From Granulicella sp. (lineage in GTDB: Bacteria > Acidobacteriota > Terriglobia > Terriglobales > Acidobacteriaceae), in assembly GCA_003132145.1 (NCBI GenBank), contig PKWU01000074.1:1-54985 (forward strand): a stretch of DNA of 54,985 nucleotides, in the 5' to 3' direction. The notes under the pieces were generated by a model. That model made no database searches. It saw only the letters and a list, made by a program, of their open reading frames with translations, and had not been told where the DNA came from. Within the stretch, counting starts at the first letter, position 1. Every line of letters starts with the position of its first letter. This document shows positions 24,225 to 33,030 of the stretch, one piece after another. A program made the translations under genes and the position numbers.

Positions 24225-25652
24225 ATGGCTGCGATCTCCCAACTACCTGAAATGTCCGGTTTGCCCTCGTCGGTTCACACCGAGGTCGCGATCCTCGGCG
24301 CGATGCTGCTGGACAGCGTCGCCATCAGCGACGCAACGGAGAAGCTCAAGGCCGAGGACTTTTCCCTCGACTCGCACCAGCGCATCTTCCGCGCCATCGT
24401 CGATCTGATGGCCAAGGGCCAGGGCATCGATTACCTCACGGTCCAGGAGGAACTGGCCCGGCGGCGCGAGCTGGATTCCATCGGCGGCCCGGCCTATCTC
24501 GCCTATCTCACCGAGGGCATTCCGCGCAACTTCTCCATCGAGAGCTATGTCCAGATCGTCAAGGACAAGAGCCTGCTGCGGCAGTTGATGGGCATCTTCC
24601 ACGATGGCGGCATCCGCGCTGCGGACCAGAGCGAAGACGCCATCACCGTGCTGGGCGACGTGGAGGCGCAGTTGGCCGATGTCGCCGACTCCGCCATCCA
24701 GCGCGGCCTTGCCGGCATCGGCGAGATCGTCGCCGGCAGCTTCGTCTCCATCGACAAGCTCTACGAGCAGGGCCGCGAGGTCACCGGCCTGGCCACGCGC
24801 TACACCGAGTTCGACAAGATGACCAGCGGCCTGCAGGACTCCGAACTCATCATCATCGCGGCGCGGCCTTCCATGGGCAAGACGGCCTGGGCCATCAACA
24901 TCGCGCAGAACGCCGCCGTGCAGGACAACAAAGTCGTCGCCGTCTTCTCCCTCGAAATGAGTAAGGAGAGCCTGCTGCGCCGCATGTTGGCCAGCGAGGC
25001 CCTGGTCGGTTCGCGCAAGCTCCAGACCGGCTCCATGCTGCGCGACGACCGCGGCAAGCTGATGAAGGCGCTGGAGCGGCTCATGGACTCCAAGCTCTTC
25101 ATCGACGACACGCCCGGCATCACCCTGCCGGAGATGCGAGCCAAGGCGCGCCGCCTCAAGCAGCAACAGGGCGGCCTGGACCTGATCGTTATCGACTACC
25201 TCCAGTTGATGACCGGGACCAGCTCCTCCGGCAAGCGTGGCTTCGAGAACCGCACCCAGGAGGTCAGCTCCATCTCGCGCGGCCTCAAGGCCCTGGCCAA
25301 GGAGATGCGCATCCCCGTGCTCGCGCTCAGCCAGCTCTCCCGCGGCAGCGAGCAGCGCGCCGGAGACAAGAAGCCCCTGCTCAGCGATCTGCGCGAGTCC
25401 GGCTCCATCGAGCAGGACGCCGACGTCGTCGCCTTCATCCACCGCGAGGAGTACTACGACCGCGACAACGAGGACGTCAAGGGCCAGGCCGAGATCATCG
25501 TCGCCAAGCAGCGAAACGGCCCCACCGGTAGCATCAAGCTGGCCTTCCGCGCCGACTACACCCGCTTCGAGAACCTCGCGACGGATGAATTTGCGGAGGA
25601 CACATCGCATCCAGAGCTTGGTTCTGGGGGCCGAAGAGAGCTGCATTCATAG
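24225..25652 (+). CDS. dnaB: Replicative DNA helicase
   Basis: DnaB is the hexameric 5'-3' helicase of the replication fork. The product is 475 residues from the ATG at 24225. The N-terminal primase-binding domain begins at PSSVHTEVAILGAMLLDSVA; the RecA-like motor domain has Walker A ARPSMGKTA (about 213-221), Walker B DLIVIDYLQLM and the DnaB motif with GSIEQDADVV and FIHREEYY. A TTG at 24150 is an alternative start, but its extra 25 residues look unlike DnaB. The C-terminal tail after RADYTRFENL (FAEDTSHPELGSGGRRELHS) is not conserved. It lies between mnmG and alr in one direction, all probably read together. Confidence 0.93.
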   Translation: MAAISQLPEMSGLPSSVHTEVAILGAMLLDSVAISDATEKLKAEDFSLDSHQRIFRAIVDLMAKGQGIDYLTVQEELARRRELDSIGGPAYLAYLTEGIPRNFSIESYVQIVKDKSLLRQLMGIFHDGGIRAADQSEDAITVLGDVEAQLADVADSAIQRGLAGIGEIVAGSFVSIDKLYEQGREVTGLATRYTEFDKMTSGLQDSELIIIAARPSMGKTAWAINIAQNAAVQDNKVVAVFSLEMSKESLLRRMLASEALVGSRKLQTGSMLRDDRGKLMKALERLMDSKLFIDDTPGITLPEMRAKARRLKQQQGGLDLIVIDYLQLMTGTSSSGKRGFENRTQEVSSISRGLKALAKEMRIPVLALSQLSRGSEQRAGDKKPLLSDLRESGSIEQDADVVAFIHREEYYDRDNEDVKGQAEIIVAKQRNGPTGSIKLAFRADYTRFENLATDEFAEDTSHPELGSGGRRELHS

Positions 25653-25685
25653 CTCGTACGGACATTGTGAGGGCGTGAGACGGCA

Positions 25686-26930
25686 ATGACGATGACAAGC
25701 TGGATTGAGATCTCCGAAGAGCGGCTGGCGGCAAACTACCGCGCCATCGCCGAGGCGGTCGGCGCAGAGACAGCAGTCCTGGGAGTGGTCAAGGCGAACG
25801 CCTACGGCCACGGGATCGAGCTCTGCTCCACAACTCTGGCCCGCGCCGGAGCGCCCTGGCTTGGCGTCACCTCTGCTGCCGAGGGCGCGCGGGTGCGGCG
25901 TGCGCTCGCCGAGGCAGGCATCGCGCCTGCGAACCAGCCCGCAATCCTCATAATGTGTGGCTTCACGCAGCACGACGTGGAGGCAATCGCCGAACACGCG
26001 CTGACTCCGGTCGTATGGACCCCGGAGCAGGTCGGCTGGCTGGAAGGCTCCGGCCTCGCCGTCCACGTCGAGATCGACACCGGAATGGCGCGCCAGGGAG
26101 TTCACCCCGGCGAAGAACTGGACGATCTGCTCGACGAGCTGACCGCCGCAGGCCTCGCGCTGGATGGCATCTTCACCCACTTCTGCGCGGCCGAGGTCGC
26201 CCACTCCGAACTGACCCAGACCCAGCAGAGCCGCTTCGAGGCCGCAATCGCGCAAGTGCGCAAGCAGGACCTCGCGCCCAAGTGGGTCCACGCGGGCAGC
26301 AGCTCGTCAGTGGACAATCCCGCGCAGTCTTCGCCTTGGCTGGTCGATCTTGCCAACTCCGTCGACGCCCGCGCAATGGTCCGCTGCGGCATTGCGCTCT
26401 ACGGCTATTGCTCGCCGATAACAGGCGCGGACGCGGTCTCCGTACCCTCGATGCTGCGCCCCGCGCTTCGTCCCGTCATGACCTGGAAGACGCGCGTGAT
26501 GGACCTGCGCGATCTGGCCGCCGGCGAAACCGTGGGCTACAACGCGACCTTCACCGCTCCCGCGCCGATGCGCCTCGCCATGCTGCCCGTGGGCTATGCC
26601 GACGGCCTCCGCCGCGAACTCTCCGGCTCCAACGCTCGCCCCGGCGGATGGGTCATCATTCCCGCGCGCGACGGAGCAGATCAACAAGCAGAGCCTCAGC
26701 AAACAAACTCAGAGACACATCCGGCGCACGCAGAGTCGCAGGCGGCAAGACGCGCTCCAATCGTCGGCCGCATCTCGATGAACCTGACCATGGTCGATGT
26801 CACCGCCATCCCCGGCGTCCGCATCGGCGACGAAGTCGTCCTCCTCGGCGACGGCATCACCGCCGACGACCACGCCCGCCTCGCCGCAACCATCCCCTAC
26901 GAGATCCTCTGCGCCGTGCGCGCCGGTTGA
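25686..26930 (+). CDS. alr: Alanine racemase
   Basis: Alanine racemase interconverts L- and D-alanine with PLP to supply D-Ala for peptidoglycan. The product is 414 residues. PLP-Lys36 is in VVKANAYGHG; HVEIDTGMARQGV, the H-x-G-S-S-S stretch (HAGSSSSVD) and RCGIALYGYCSP follow, then VGYNATFTAP and VGRISMNLTMVDVT in the C-terminal barrel. Residues about 329-357 (GADQQAEPQQTNSETHPAHA and onwards) are a polar insertion of about 25 residues not usual in the family. The start at the first of two near ATGs is supported only by weak purines. It follows dnaB after 33 bases. Confidence 0.93.
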   Translation: MTMTSWIEISEERLAANYRAIAEAVGAETAVLGVVKANAYGHGIELCSTTLARAGAPWLGVTSAAEGARVRRALAEAGIAPANQPAILIMCGFTQHDVEAIAEHALTPVVWTPEQVGWLEGSGLAVHVEIDTGMARQGVHPGEELDDLLDELTAAGLALDGIFTHFCAAEVAHSELTQTQQSRFEAAIAQVRKQDLAPKWVHAGSSSSVDNPAQSSPWLVDLANSVDARAMVRCGIALYGYCSPITGADAVSVPSMLRPALRPVMTWKTRVMDLRDLAAGETVGYNATFTAPAPMRLAMLPVGYADGLRRELSGSNARPGGWVIIPARDGADQQAEPQQTNSETHPAHAESQAARRAPIVGRISMNLTMVDVTAIPGVRIGDEVVLLGDGITADDHARLAATIPYEILCAVRAG

Positions 26931-26997
26931 GTGTGTGCGATTTGCTTCGACGTGGGGCTGGCCGCTAACATCGGGTCTGGAATGAGAGGGGTATTTC

Positions 26998-27207
26998 ATG
27001 AGTGAAGGAATCAATACGGCGCGCCGCACAGAAGACATTGCGCTCGATCTGTTGAAGTTTGTGGCCTCGCAGGCGCATGTGGGCACCAAGGCCGCCGGCG
27101 GCACGGGCTTCGGCGTCACCGCCTCGTCCAAGCCCGAGGACCAGGTGACCGAGCTGCTCGAGCTCTACGCGCGCTGCCGCCAGGTTGTTGAAGCTCCGGT
27201 GAAATAA
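26998..27207 (+). CDS. Small conserved hypothetical protein
   Basis: The product is 69 residues, with no signal or membrane segment. The core reads ALDLLKFVASQAHVGTKAAG and EDQVTELLELYARCRQVVE, a short amphipathic-helix pattern. GAGAGGGG precedes the ATG. The stop codon is immediately followed by the GTG start of the next oxidoreductase gene, so the two are probably translated from one mRNA. I do not recognise a function. Its position between alr and a Gfo/Idh/MocA gene suggests a conserved linkage but not a role. Confidence 0.65.
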   Translation: MSEGINTARRTEDIALDLLKFVASQAHVGTKAAGGTGFGVTASSKPEDQVTELLELYARCRQVVEAPVK

Positions 27208-28263
27208 GTGGCCGGAGCGAGTGCATTGCCAACTCGAGATGCCAGTCCCCTGCGCGTTGCCGTGGTGGGCGCCGGTGCCTTCGGGCGCAATCATCTGCGC
27301 GTCTACCGTGAGCTGGAGCAGGCGGGCGCGCCCGTCAAGCTCGCCGCTGTCGTCGATCCCAATGAAGCTGCGCGGTCCGCTGCAACAGGGAAGTACGCCA
27401 TCCCCGGATTCGCCTCGATCGACGAGTGTCTCGCGGCTTGCAAACCGGATGCGGCTTCACTCTGCGTGCCTACGGTGCATCACGCAGAGTGTGCGCGCAC
27501 TCTGCTGGCCGCCGGCGTCGATCTGCTGATCGAAAAGCCCATCGCCGCGAACCTCGCCGAGGCCGACGAGATCGTCCGCGTGGCGCGCGAGCTCGACCGC
27601 ACGGTGCAGGTTGGCCACTTGGAGCGATTCAATCCAGCGGTGCGCGCGGTGCGCGGCCTGCTCAACCGCCCCATGTTCTTCGAGGTGCATCGCCTCAGCG
27701 TCTTCACCCCGCGCTCGCTGGACGTGGATGTGGTGCTGGACCTGATGATCCACGATCTGGACCTTGTGCTCAGCCTTGTCGACTCACCCGTGCGCGAGCT
27801 GCGCGCCGTCGGTCTGCCAGTGCTCTCACGCAAGGTGGACATCGCCAATGTGCGCCTGGAGTTCGAGAACGGCTGCGTGGCCAACCTTACCGCCAGTCGC
27901 GTCAGCACCGAGCGCGTCCGCAAGATGCGCTTCTTTCAGCCCCACCAGTACCTCTCGCTGGACTTTGCCCGCCAGGACCTGCTGTTGATCGACGTAACCG
28001 CTGCGGCAGGGCTTGATCCGGTGCAACTGGCCGCGCTGGCCAGCGCTGCTGCGGCAAACGGACAGCCTGCGCCGGGGCTCTCCCTAAGCAAGGTCCCGGT
28101 CGATCCGGGCGAGCCGCTGCGGCTGGAGATCGAGTCGTTTGTGGATTCGGCGCGCAGGCACGCGCAGCCGGTGGTGACGGTGGAGGATGGCCGCGCCGCG
28201 TTGGCGCTGGCGCTCGAGATCAACGCGGCGATTGCGGCCCATGCGCAACGCACGGGGCTGTAG
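27208..28263 (+). CDS. Gfo/Idh/MocA-family oxidoreductase
   Basis: The product is 351 residues. The Rossmann loop is VVGAGAFGRNH near the N-terminus, followed by EKP (DLLIEKPIAANLAEADEIV), the conserved Lys-Pro of this family, and VGHLERFNPAV. The C-terminal beta-sheet domain follows with DLMIHDLDLVLSLV. Such enzymes oxidise or reduce sugars and cyclitols with NAD(P). The substrate is not clear; a sugar-nucleotide dehydrogenase of the lipid A or surface glycan pathways is possible by resemblance but is an inference. Start is GTG at 27208, directly after the previous stop codon. The last 44 bases overlap the 3' end of the opposite gene. Confidence 0.88.
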   Translation: MAGASALPTRDASPLRVAVVGAGAFGRNHLRVYRELEQAGAPVKLAAVVDPNEAARSAATGKYAIPGFASIDECLAACKPDAASLCVPTVHHAECARTLLAAGVDLLIEKPIAANLAEADEIVRVARELDRTVQVGHLERFNPAVRAVRGLLNRPMFFEVHRLSVFTPRSLDVDVVLDLMIHDLDLVLSLVDSPVRELRAVGLPVLSRKVDIANVRLEFENGCVANLTASRVSTERVRKMRFFQPHQYLSLDFARQDLLLIDVTAAAGLDPVQLAALASAAAANGQPAPGLSLSKVPVDPGEPLRLEIESFVDSARRHAQPVVTVEDGRAALALALEINAAIAAHAQRTGL

Positions 28264-29170
28264 CCGCGCTGGCCGGGTCGTCCATGTTCTGCACGCTATA
28301 GCTCTCCGGAATCGGGCCCAGATTGAACTGGTCGTCGGGAAGCGGTTGGTTGAAGGTGGCCTTGGTGATGGTGATGGTAAGGCCCAGTTCATCCAGTGGC
28401 CGCTGAATCACGATCTTGGTGGGGAAGACGACGTCGCCGAACTTCTGGTAGTTGCTGTAGAAGGCCTGCGTCGCCACCTTGCCGTCGGCATCGTAGATGT
28501 CCTGCCGGAATGGCAGCAGATCCACGCGGCTGATTTGAATGACGCGCAGGGCATGGGCGACCTGGCCCTCGGGCTGGGAGAAGAACTCCATGTTATAGCC
28601 CGGCTCCTCGATGAAGTCCTTCTTCTTCTTCGGGTTCTCGATCACACGGCTGTCCTGGGTCATCGAGACCACCTGGCCGGAGTCCATCCCGTGAATCAAC
28701 AGGGAATCCAGGATGACAGCCGGGCGCAGGCTATACAGTCCCTTCTGCGAGCTATTGGTCACCACATCGGACCCGACAATGGCGCAGTCCTTGGGCGGAA
28801 TCAGCATCTTGAACGTCTTGCCGTCCGAGACCATGTCCAGCGCCTGGCTACCCATAACGGGGACCTTCAGAATCACGTTGATCTGCTCGGGCTTGCCGAT
28901 AATGATCCATCCATTGAAGCTGATGGACTCCTTAACCACGCCCTGCAGGCTGCCTCCCGTGCTGGTGGACATCCGCATATAGAGGGTCATGTTCTGGATG
29001 GCAGCGTTGCGGTCGTCCACTTGCCTCAGCAACTGGTCTAAAGTCGAGTTGTATACGACATCCGGAAGCCGCGTCTTCAGGACGGCACGCGTATGCACCA
29101 GACACCCGGTAAGCGCCGGAGTCATAGCGAGCAGTCCTACAGCCACGGCTTGTCGGATCGTTATACGCAC
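28220..29170 (-). CDS. DUF4292/LolA-like lipoprotein
   Basis: The product is 316 residues with a lipoprotein signal: residues 1-22 hydrophobic and Cys23 in LTGC. The mature part reads VYNSTLDQLLRQVDDRNAAI, ITFNGW-like and KAPK-like stretches, and ISRVDLLPFRQDIYDADGKV, which fits DUF4292, the outer-membrane lipoprotein-sorting-like fold (LolA/LolB). It probably binds a lipid or a lipoprotein in the periplasm. The GTG start at 29170 has no strong ribosome site. The 3' end overlaps the oxidoreductase gene by 44 bases, convergent. Confidence 0.75.
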   Translation of the reverse strand: MRITIRQAVAVGLLAMTPALTGCLVHTRAVLKTRLPDVVYNSTLDQLLRQVDDRNAAIQNMTLYMRMSTSTGGSLQGVVKESISFNGWIIIGKPEQINVILKVPVMGSQALDMVSDGKTFKMLIPPKDCAIVGSDVVTNSSQKGLYSLRPAVILDSLLIHGMDSGQVVSMTQDSRVIENPKKKKDFIEEPGYNMEFFSQPEGQVAHALRVIQISRVDLLPFRQDIYDADGKVATQAFYSNYQKFGDVVFPTKIVIQRPLDELGLTITITKATFNQPLPDDQFNLGPIPESYSVQNMDDPASAATAPCVAHGPQSPR

Positions 29171-29283
29171 AAACTACAAGTATATCTGGCGCCGCGTCCC
29201 GATGCCGCCGAAACGGCAAAACAGTATGCAATATGAATTAGATGCGTCCTAGGGAATCTCTGAATAAGTCCCCGTTTTGAAAG

Positions 29284-29337
29284 GGCGGGACTTTAGTCCC
29301 GCCGCAAGCAGCCTATTTCCAATGCGGCTTTAGCCGC
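29284..29337. repeat. Two TTTA-loop hairpins (repeat family C)
   Basis: GGCGGGAC-TTTA-GTCCCGCC (29284-29303) is a perfect 8-bp stem with a TTTA loop. GCGGC-TTTA-GCCGC (29324-29337) is a second one. The same loop occurs in stems at 43163-43247. They lie in the gap between the lipoprotein gene and mltG; no T-run follows. Confidence 0.75.
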
Positions 29338-29421
29338 CGGGGGAATCTCGAACATTTGTGCAGACCTTCCCAAGTTAAAAGCAGGATTCGGCCCCATTTT
29401 CTGGCGCGTCCGAGCCAGCTC

Positions 29422-30582
29422 TCAGCGGGTGGCCCGATGCTTGGCGCGGGAGTGGGCGGACTGGTGCAGCGCGCGAGCGCGAGCGGCCTGGTGCAGAGCG
29501 CGAGCGGACTGGTGCTGGGCGTGAGCATGCACGGGCTCATGCTGGACGCTGGCGGGGGTGGCCTGGTGCAGCGCGCGGCGGTAGGCTTCCACCTGCTGGG
29601 TGTGCTCCTTCAGCGTGGCGGAGAAGCGGCTGTGGCCCTCGGCGTCGGCCACAAAGTAGAGATAATCGGTGCGCGCCGGGGCCAGAGCAGCCTTCAACGC
29701 GGCCACGCCGGGGTTCGAGATCGGCCCCGGAGGCAGCCCGGCGTGGCGATAGGTGTTGTACAGCGACGCAGATTCGAGGTCCGAGGCGTAGATCGCGCCG
29801 CGATACCGCCCCTCCAGCAGCGCCGCGTAGATCACGCTGGGGTCAGTCGCCAGCGGTATGCCCTGAGCCAGCCGGTTGCTGAAGACCCCCGCGACCAGCG
29901 GACGCTCGGTATCCTGACTGACCTCTTTTTCCACCAGCGAAGCAAGCGTGACCGTGCGCGCGATCTCGTTCCCGGGGCCACCGGGCGTCAGGCCGAGCTG
30001 GGCCGCAACCTGGCGGAAGCGGCGCACCATCGCTCCCACCATCTGCTCGGGCGTGGCGTGGCGGCCGAAGCGGTAGGTGTCCGGGAAAAGGTAACCCTCC
30101 AGCGAGGTAGCCCGGGGGTCCAGGTCGGCGACCAGCCCGATCTGGCTTCGTTCCGCAGCCAGAAACGCCTCGCGCGAACCTAGTCCGGCGGCTTCCACCG
30201 CCTGTGCGATCTCGAAGATGTTGTATCCCTCGGGAATCGTCACCGGAATCGTGTACACATCGCCGCGTATCATGCGCGCGTAGACTTGGCTGGCCGTCGC
30301 GGGCTGGTTGAAGCGGTACTCCCCGGCGATCAGCTTGCCGCCCTTGACCACGCGCAGCAGGTCGAAGGCGTAGCGGCTGCGCAGCACTCCCGCCTCTTCC
30401 AGTTGCGCGGCGATGGCCTTGGTCCCCGTGCCCGGTGCGATGTCGACGTAGGTTGCAGCCTCGTCGGACGTGCCCGCGGCCGGGCCGATGGGCGCGTAGA
30501 ACGCCCAGGCCGCCAAAGCAGCCACCACCAGCGCGAGGAGCAACAGGAATGTGAGGTACTTCAAGCCGGGCCTTTCCTCCAT
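29422..30582 (-). CDS. mltG: Endolytic murein transglycosylase MltG
   Basis: MltG cuts nascent peptidoglycan in the periplasm. The product is 386 residues from the ATG at 30582, with one N-terminal membrane anchor (YLTFLLLLALVVAALAAWAF). A LysM-like segment with EEAGVLRSRYAFDLLRVVKG and the YceG core with TLASLVEKEV (catalytic Glu), GVFSNRLAQGIPLATDPSVI and ISNPGVAALKAALAPA are visible. It ends with FSATLKEHTQQVEAYRRA as usual, then carries a tail of about 50 residues rich in His, Ala, Gln and Arg (ALHQATPASVQHEPVHAHAQ and onwards) that is not part of the family. A TTG at 30564 preceded by GGAGGAAAGG is another possible start. Confidence 0.9.
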   Translation of the reverse strand: MEERPGLKYLTFLLLLALVVAALAAWAFYAPIGPAAGTSDEAATYVDIAPGTGTKAIAAQLEEAGVLRSRYAFDLLRVVKGGKLIAGEYRFNQPATASQVYARMIRGDVYTIPVTIPEGYNIFEIAQAVEAAGLGSREAFLAAERSQIGLVADLDPRATSLEGYLFPDTYRFGRHATPEQMVGAMVRRFRQVAAQLGLTPGGPGNEIARTVTLASLVEKEVSQDTERPLVAGVFSNRLAQGIPLATDPSVIYAALLEGRYRGAIYASDLESASLYNTYRHAGLPPGPISNPGVAALKAALAPARTDYLYFVADAEGHSRFSATLKEHTQQVEAYRRALHQATPASVQHEPVHAHAQHQSARALHQAARARALHQSAHSRAKHRATR

Positions 30583-30962
30583 GGATTGCGTGGGCAATCG
30601 TTCTGCTTCATCCGTCTTGAAGCATTTTACGGTGCCGCGGGGTGTGTCGCTGATCTACGCGCATGCGCCGTCGCCCTCCATGCTGCGCCTCGTCCTCGCC
30701 AACTAAACGGATCTCCGGGCTCATGCATGGTAGTTTGCTGCGAAAGATCGTTGCGAACACGGATCGATGGTCTCGTCGATCATTGCGCCCGCGGTCATGG
30801 TGGGTAACATTTTGTAATAAAGTGTCACTTCCGCTATGACCATTTGTTACATTTTTGCTGCGCTGTTCCTGGGCGTGAGGCATAAGCTCAAGAGAGCGAG
30901 AGATAAGAGTGGAAGAGATTCTCATCTCTGCGCTGTGTAAATGATTGTGAGGGGACCATCCA
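30583..30962. promoter_or_regulatory. 380-bp gene-free stretch upstream of a secreted-protein gene
   Basis: No open frame is convincing here. GTAACA at 30804-30809 is matched by TGTTAC at 30845-30850. Between them, TTGTAA and TATGAC are 17 bases apart and could be a weak -35/-10 pair. Closer to the gene, AGAGATAAGAG and a complementary CTCATCTCT (30898-30930) could form a stem in the leader. Confidence 0.3.
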
Positions 30963-31370
30963 ATGAAGAAACTGCTCTGTGCCTGCGCCGCTCTGATAAT
31001 GGCGTTCACTACTGTATCCGCGTTTGCCGCTACAGATGTTACCGGAACCTGGACGGCAGAAATGAAAGACGCCGATGGCGGCAATGGCTTCCAGATTTCA
31101 TTCGCGTTCAAGCAGGTTGGCACTACGCTCACCGGCACGCTCCAAGGTTCGCAGGGCGAGCCAATGGCCATTAGCGAAGGCAAGGTGGATGGCGACAAGA
31201 TTTCCTTCAAAATCTCCTTCAATGGCATGACCATCACGCACGAGGGAACCATCAACGCCGCCGGCAACGAGATCAAGCTGACCTCCAAGTCGGATCAGGG
31301 TGACTTCCCTGGTGGCGAGATGACCCTCACGCGATCCAAAGCAACAGCAACACCGCCTCCAGCCAACTAG
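30963..31370 (+). CDS. Secreted small beta-rich protein
   Basis: The product is 135 residues. A clean signal peptide (MKKLLCACAALIMAFTTVSA, cleavage near FAATDV) is followed by DVTGTWTAEMKDADGGNGFQ, then FAFKQVGTTLTGTLQGSQGE, repeated Gly-Thr-rich strands and a Thr-rich end. This looks like a small beta-barrel similar to lipocalin-like exported proteins of Acidobacteria. GTGAGGGGACC precedes the ATG. Function unknown. It is preceded by a long gene-free region. Confidence 0.75.
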   Translation: MKKLLCACAALIMAFTTVSAFAATDVTGTWTAEMKDADGGNGFQISFAFKQVGTTLTGTLQGSQGEPMAISEGKVDGDKISFKISFNGMTITHEGTINAAGNEIKLTSKSDQGDFPGGEMTLTRSKATATPPPAN

Positions 31371-31469
31371 GACAGCGGCCAATTCCACTCCCAGCGGTCG
31401 GTCACAAGGCCAAGCCAGCCTGCCGCTTCGGTGATTTGTGCTTCATCGCCGCTCCGCAAACACCTCCGC

Positions 31470-32360
31470 TCAACGCATCTCTGTGCGAATCAGAGCTACG
31501 ATCCTGTCCCACACCGCGGGATCGTTCTCGATCTCGATGTGCGGCTTCATGAACGCCCGCGCAAACCACGGGTAGCCGGCGCAGGAGACCGGATGCCCCC
31601 GGTAGCTCGATTCGTAGTTGCCCAGGATCGTCGTCTGCTTGGGATCCATCGCCGCAATCGAGCTGCGGCCATGCAGCAGGCCCTCACTCTGGTAGAAGTT
31701 CACCGCCTCGCGCACATTCGGCGGAATGCTGCCGTCGTTCTCGTTCAACTTCTCCACGCTGTCCACCTGGATGGTCAGCAGCACCGGAATCCCCAGTTGG
31801 TCCAGCCGACGGGCCAGCGTTACCGTCTCCGAAGCTCCCCAGCTATGGCCATAGATGACAATCCGCGCGGCATCTTTCTCGTTCTCGCTCGGCCGCCCCT
31901 TGCCGCTCGCGTCCAGAAGCTGAAGTACAGTGCGTAGCGCGTCCTTCCAGTCGCTGTTGGCAAACACCGCGGCATGAAGGCCGAGCGGAAAACGCTGCTG
32001 AAGCTCCCTGGCCACCAGCGCCTCGCGATGCACCATATTGCCCGCGCTGATGTTGCCGCCCATGAACCCGATCACAATCAGTTGGCCCGGCAACGCGGGC
32101 AACTTCTGCACCGTGGCAGCCCGGCCCACTTCGCCCTCGCCCGGCAACACGATACGGCCCGCGACCGCCAACGCCTCCGGCAGGACCGCGCGTGGCACCG
32201 GCGGCGAGACCGGCAAGACCGTCGGCGAAACAAGTCTCTCCTGCGGCGCGCCAACCGGCTGCGCCACCATCTGCGACGACAGCCCCAACGCCAGAAGCAC
32301 GGCGGCGCATCTTGTTCGGGTGGCGCGCAACTCACATCTCGTTTGCAACGGATTCTCCAT
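31470..32360 (-). CDS. Alpha/beta-hydrolase-like exported protein
   Basis: The product is 296 residues from the ATG at 32360. A hydrophobic segment (AAVLLALGLSSQMVAQ) lies after a 16-residue polar start, so it is probably exported. The nucleophile elbow reads IVIYGHSWGASETVT, with Ser near residue 172 in GHSWG. GQLIVIGFMGGNISAGNMVH supplies an oxyanion-like region and the His-containing GHPVSCAGYPWFARAFMKPH lies near the end. The Pro-rich stretch with PVSPPVPRAVLPEALAVAGR is a linker. The substrate is unknown. An alternative GTG start at 32408 adds 16 residues. Confidence 0.7.
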   Translation of the reverse strand: MENPLQTRCELRATRTRCAAVLLALGLSSQMVAQPVGAPQERLVSPTVLPVSPPVPRAVLPEALAVAGRIVLPGEGEVGRAATVQKLPALPGQLIVIGFMGGNISAGNMVHREALVARELQQRFPLGLHAAVFANSDWKDALRTVLQLLDASGKGRPSENEKDAARIVIYGHSWGASETVTLARRLDQLGIPVLLTIQVDSVEKLNENDGSIPPNVREAVNFYQSEGLLHGRSSIAAMDPKQTTILGNYESSYRGHPVSCAGYPWFARAFMKPHIEIENDPAVWDRIVALIRTEMR

Positions 32361-32583
32361 GCGGAATCTCAGCAACGCTCGCTGCGATCGGCTCTTCGGC
32401 GGGCGCACGCGCCCTCGTCGCCTTACGGCTGACCTGTGCCACTTCTTCGAGGCTACGCTTTATTGCGCAGACGAGCCTGAAATGCACCGCTCCGCCGCCG
32501 CTGACCCATGACCGAGGACTCACTCCGCCATTCGGCTGTTGTGCCTCCCCATTCCCCCCCTGAGAGACGCCTTGGCCGCGCAG

Positions 32584-33030
32584 CTAGGCCACCATCTTCT
32601 CCCGCCGCGGAGACGCCTGTATCGTCCGCACCAGGTCCACCACCGTCACCAGAGGAGAATCCAGCAGGCCCGGCAGATAGATCCGCCCCGTCTCCGCCAG
32701 CAACGCGCGGATCGTCTCCCGCAACTCCTCGCTGTCCAGGCCGAGATCGCAATCCAGATCGTCGAACGGATCGATCGGAAAGGCCGCCTTCTGGCGTTTC
32801 TGCAGGTGCCGGTAGGTGGCGCGGGCAAGCTCAGGGTCGAATCCGTACCCAGCCAGATACTCCACAAACGTCTCCTCGGTGCACCCAAAGCGGTCACGCA
32901 CCAGCGATGATCGCCGTCTTTGCGCCGATATATAGAGGGCCGTGAAGCCAATCAGTATGCCCAAGCCTATGAATAACAACGGCAAGGAAAGATCGGCAAG
33001 CCAATGCTGCACGGAAAGTGGAGTAGACAT
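32584..33030 (-). CDS. Membrane-anchored protein with an acyl-carrier-like domain
   Basis: The product is 148 residues from the ATG at 33030. One membrane segment (LSLPLLFIGLGILIGFTALY) precedes a charged stretch. Then PIDPFDDLDCDLGLDSEELR (about residues 85-104) resembles the acyl carrier protein site, where Ser100 in GLDSEEL would carry 4'-phosphopantetheine. The helical spacing around it also fits a four-helix carrier-like fold such as DUF1493. I did not find a partner synthase nearby. The resemblance is by eye only and could be coincidental. An ORF start at 33069 (TTG) is open too. The 222 bases between this gene and 32361 hold no feature I can support. Confidence 0.5.
   Translation of the reverse strand: MSTPLSVQHWLADLSLPLLFIGLGILIGFTALYISAQRRRSSLVRDRFGCTEETFVEYLAGYGFDPELARATYRHLQKRQKAAFPIDPFDDLDCDLGLDSEELRETIRALLAETGRIYLPGLLDSPLVTVVDLVRTIQASPRREKMVA

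Noticed and set aside
22524-25646. Long antisense frames across mnmG and dnaB (337 and 467 codons)
   Set aside because: They mirror strongly conserved core genes and have no conserved motif of their own.
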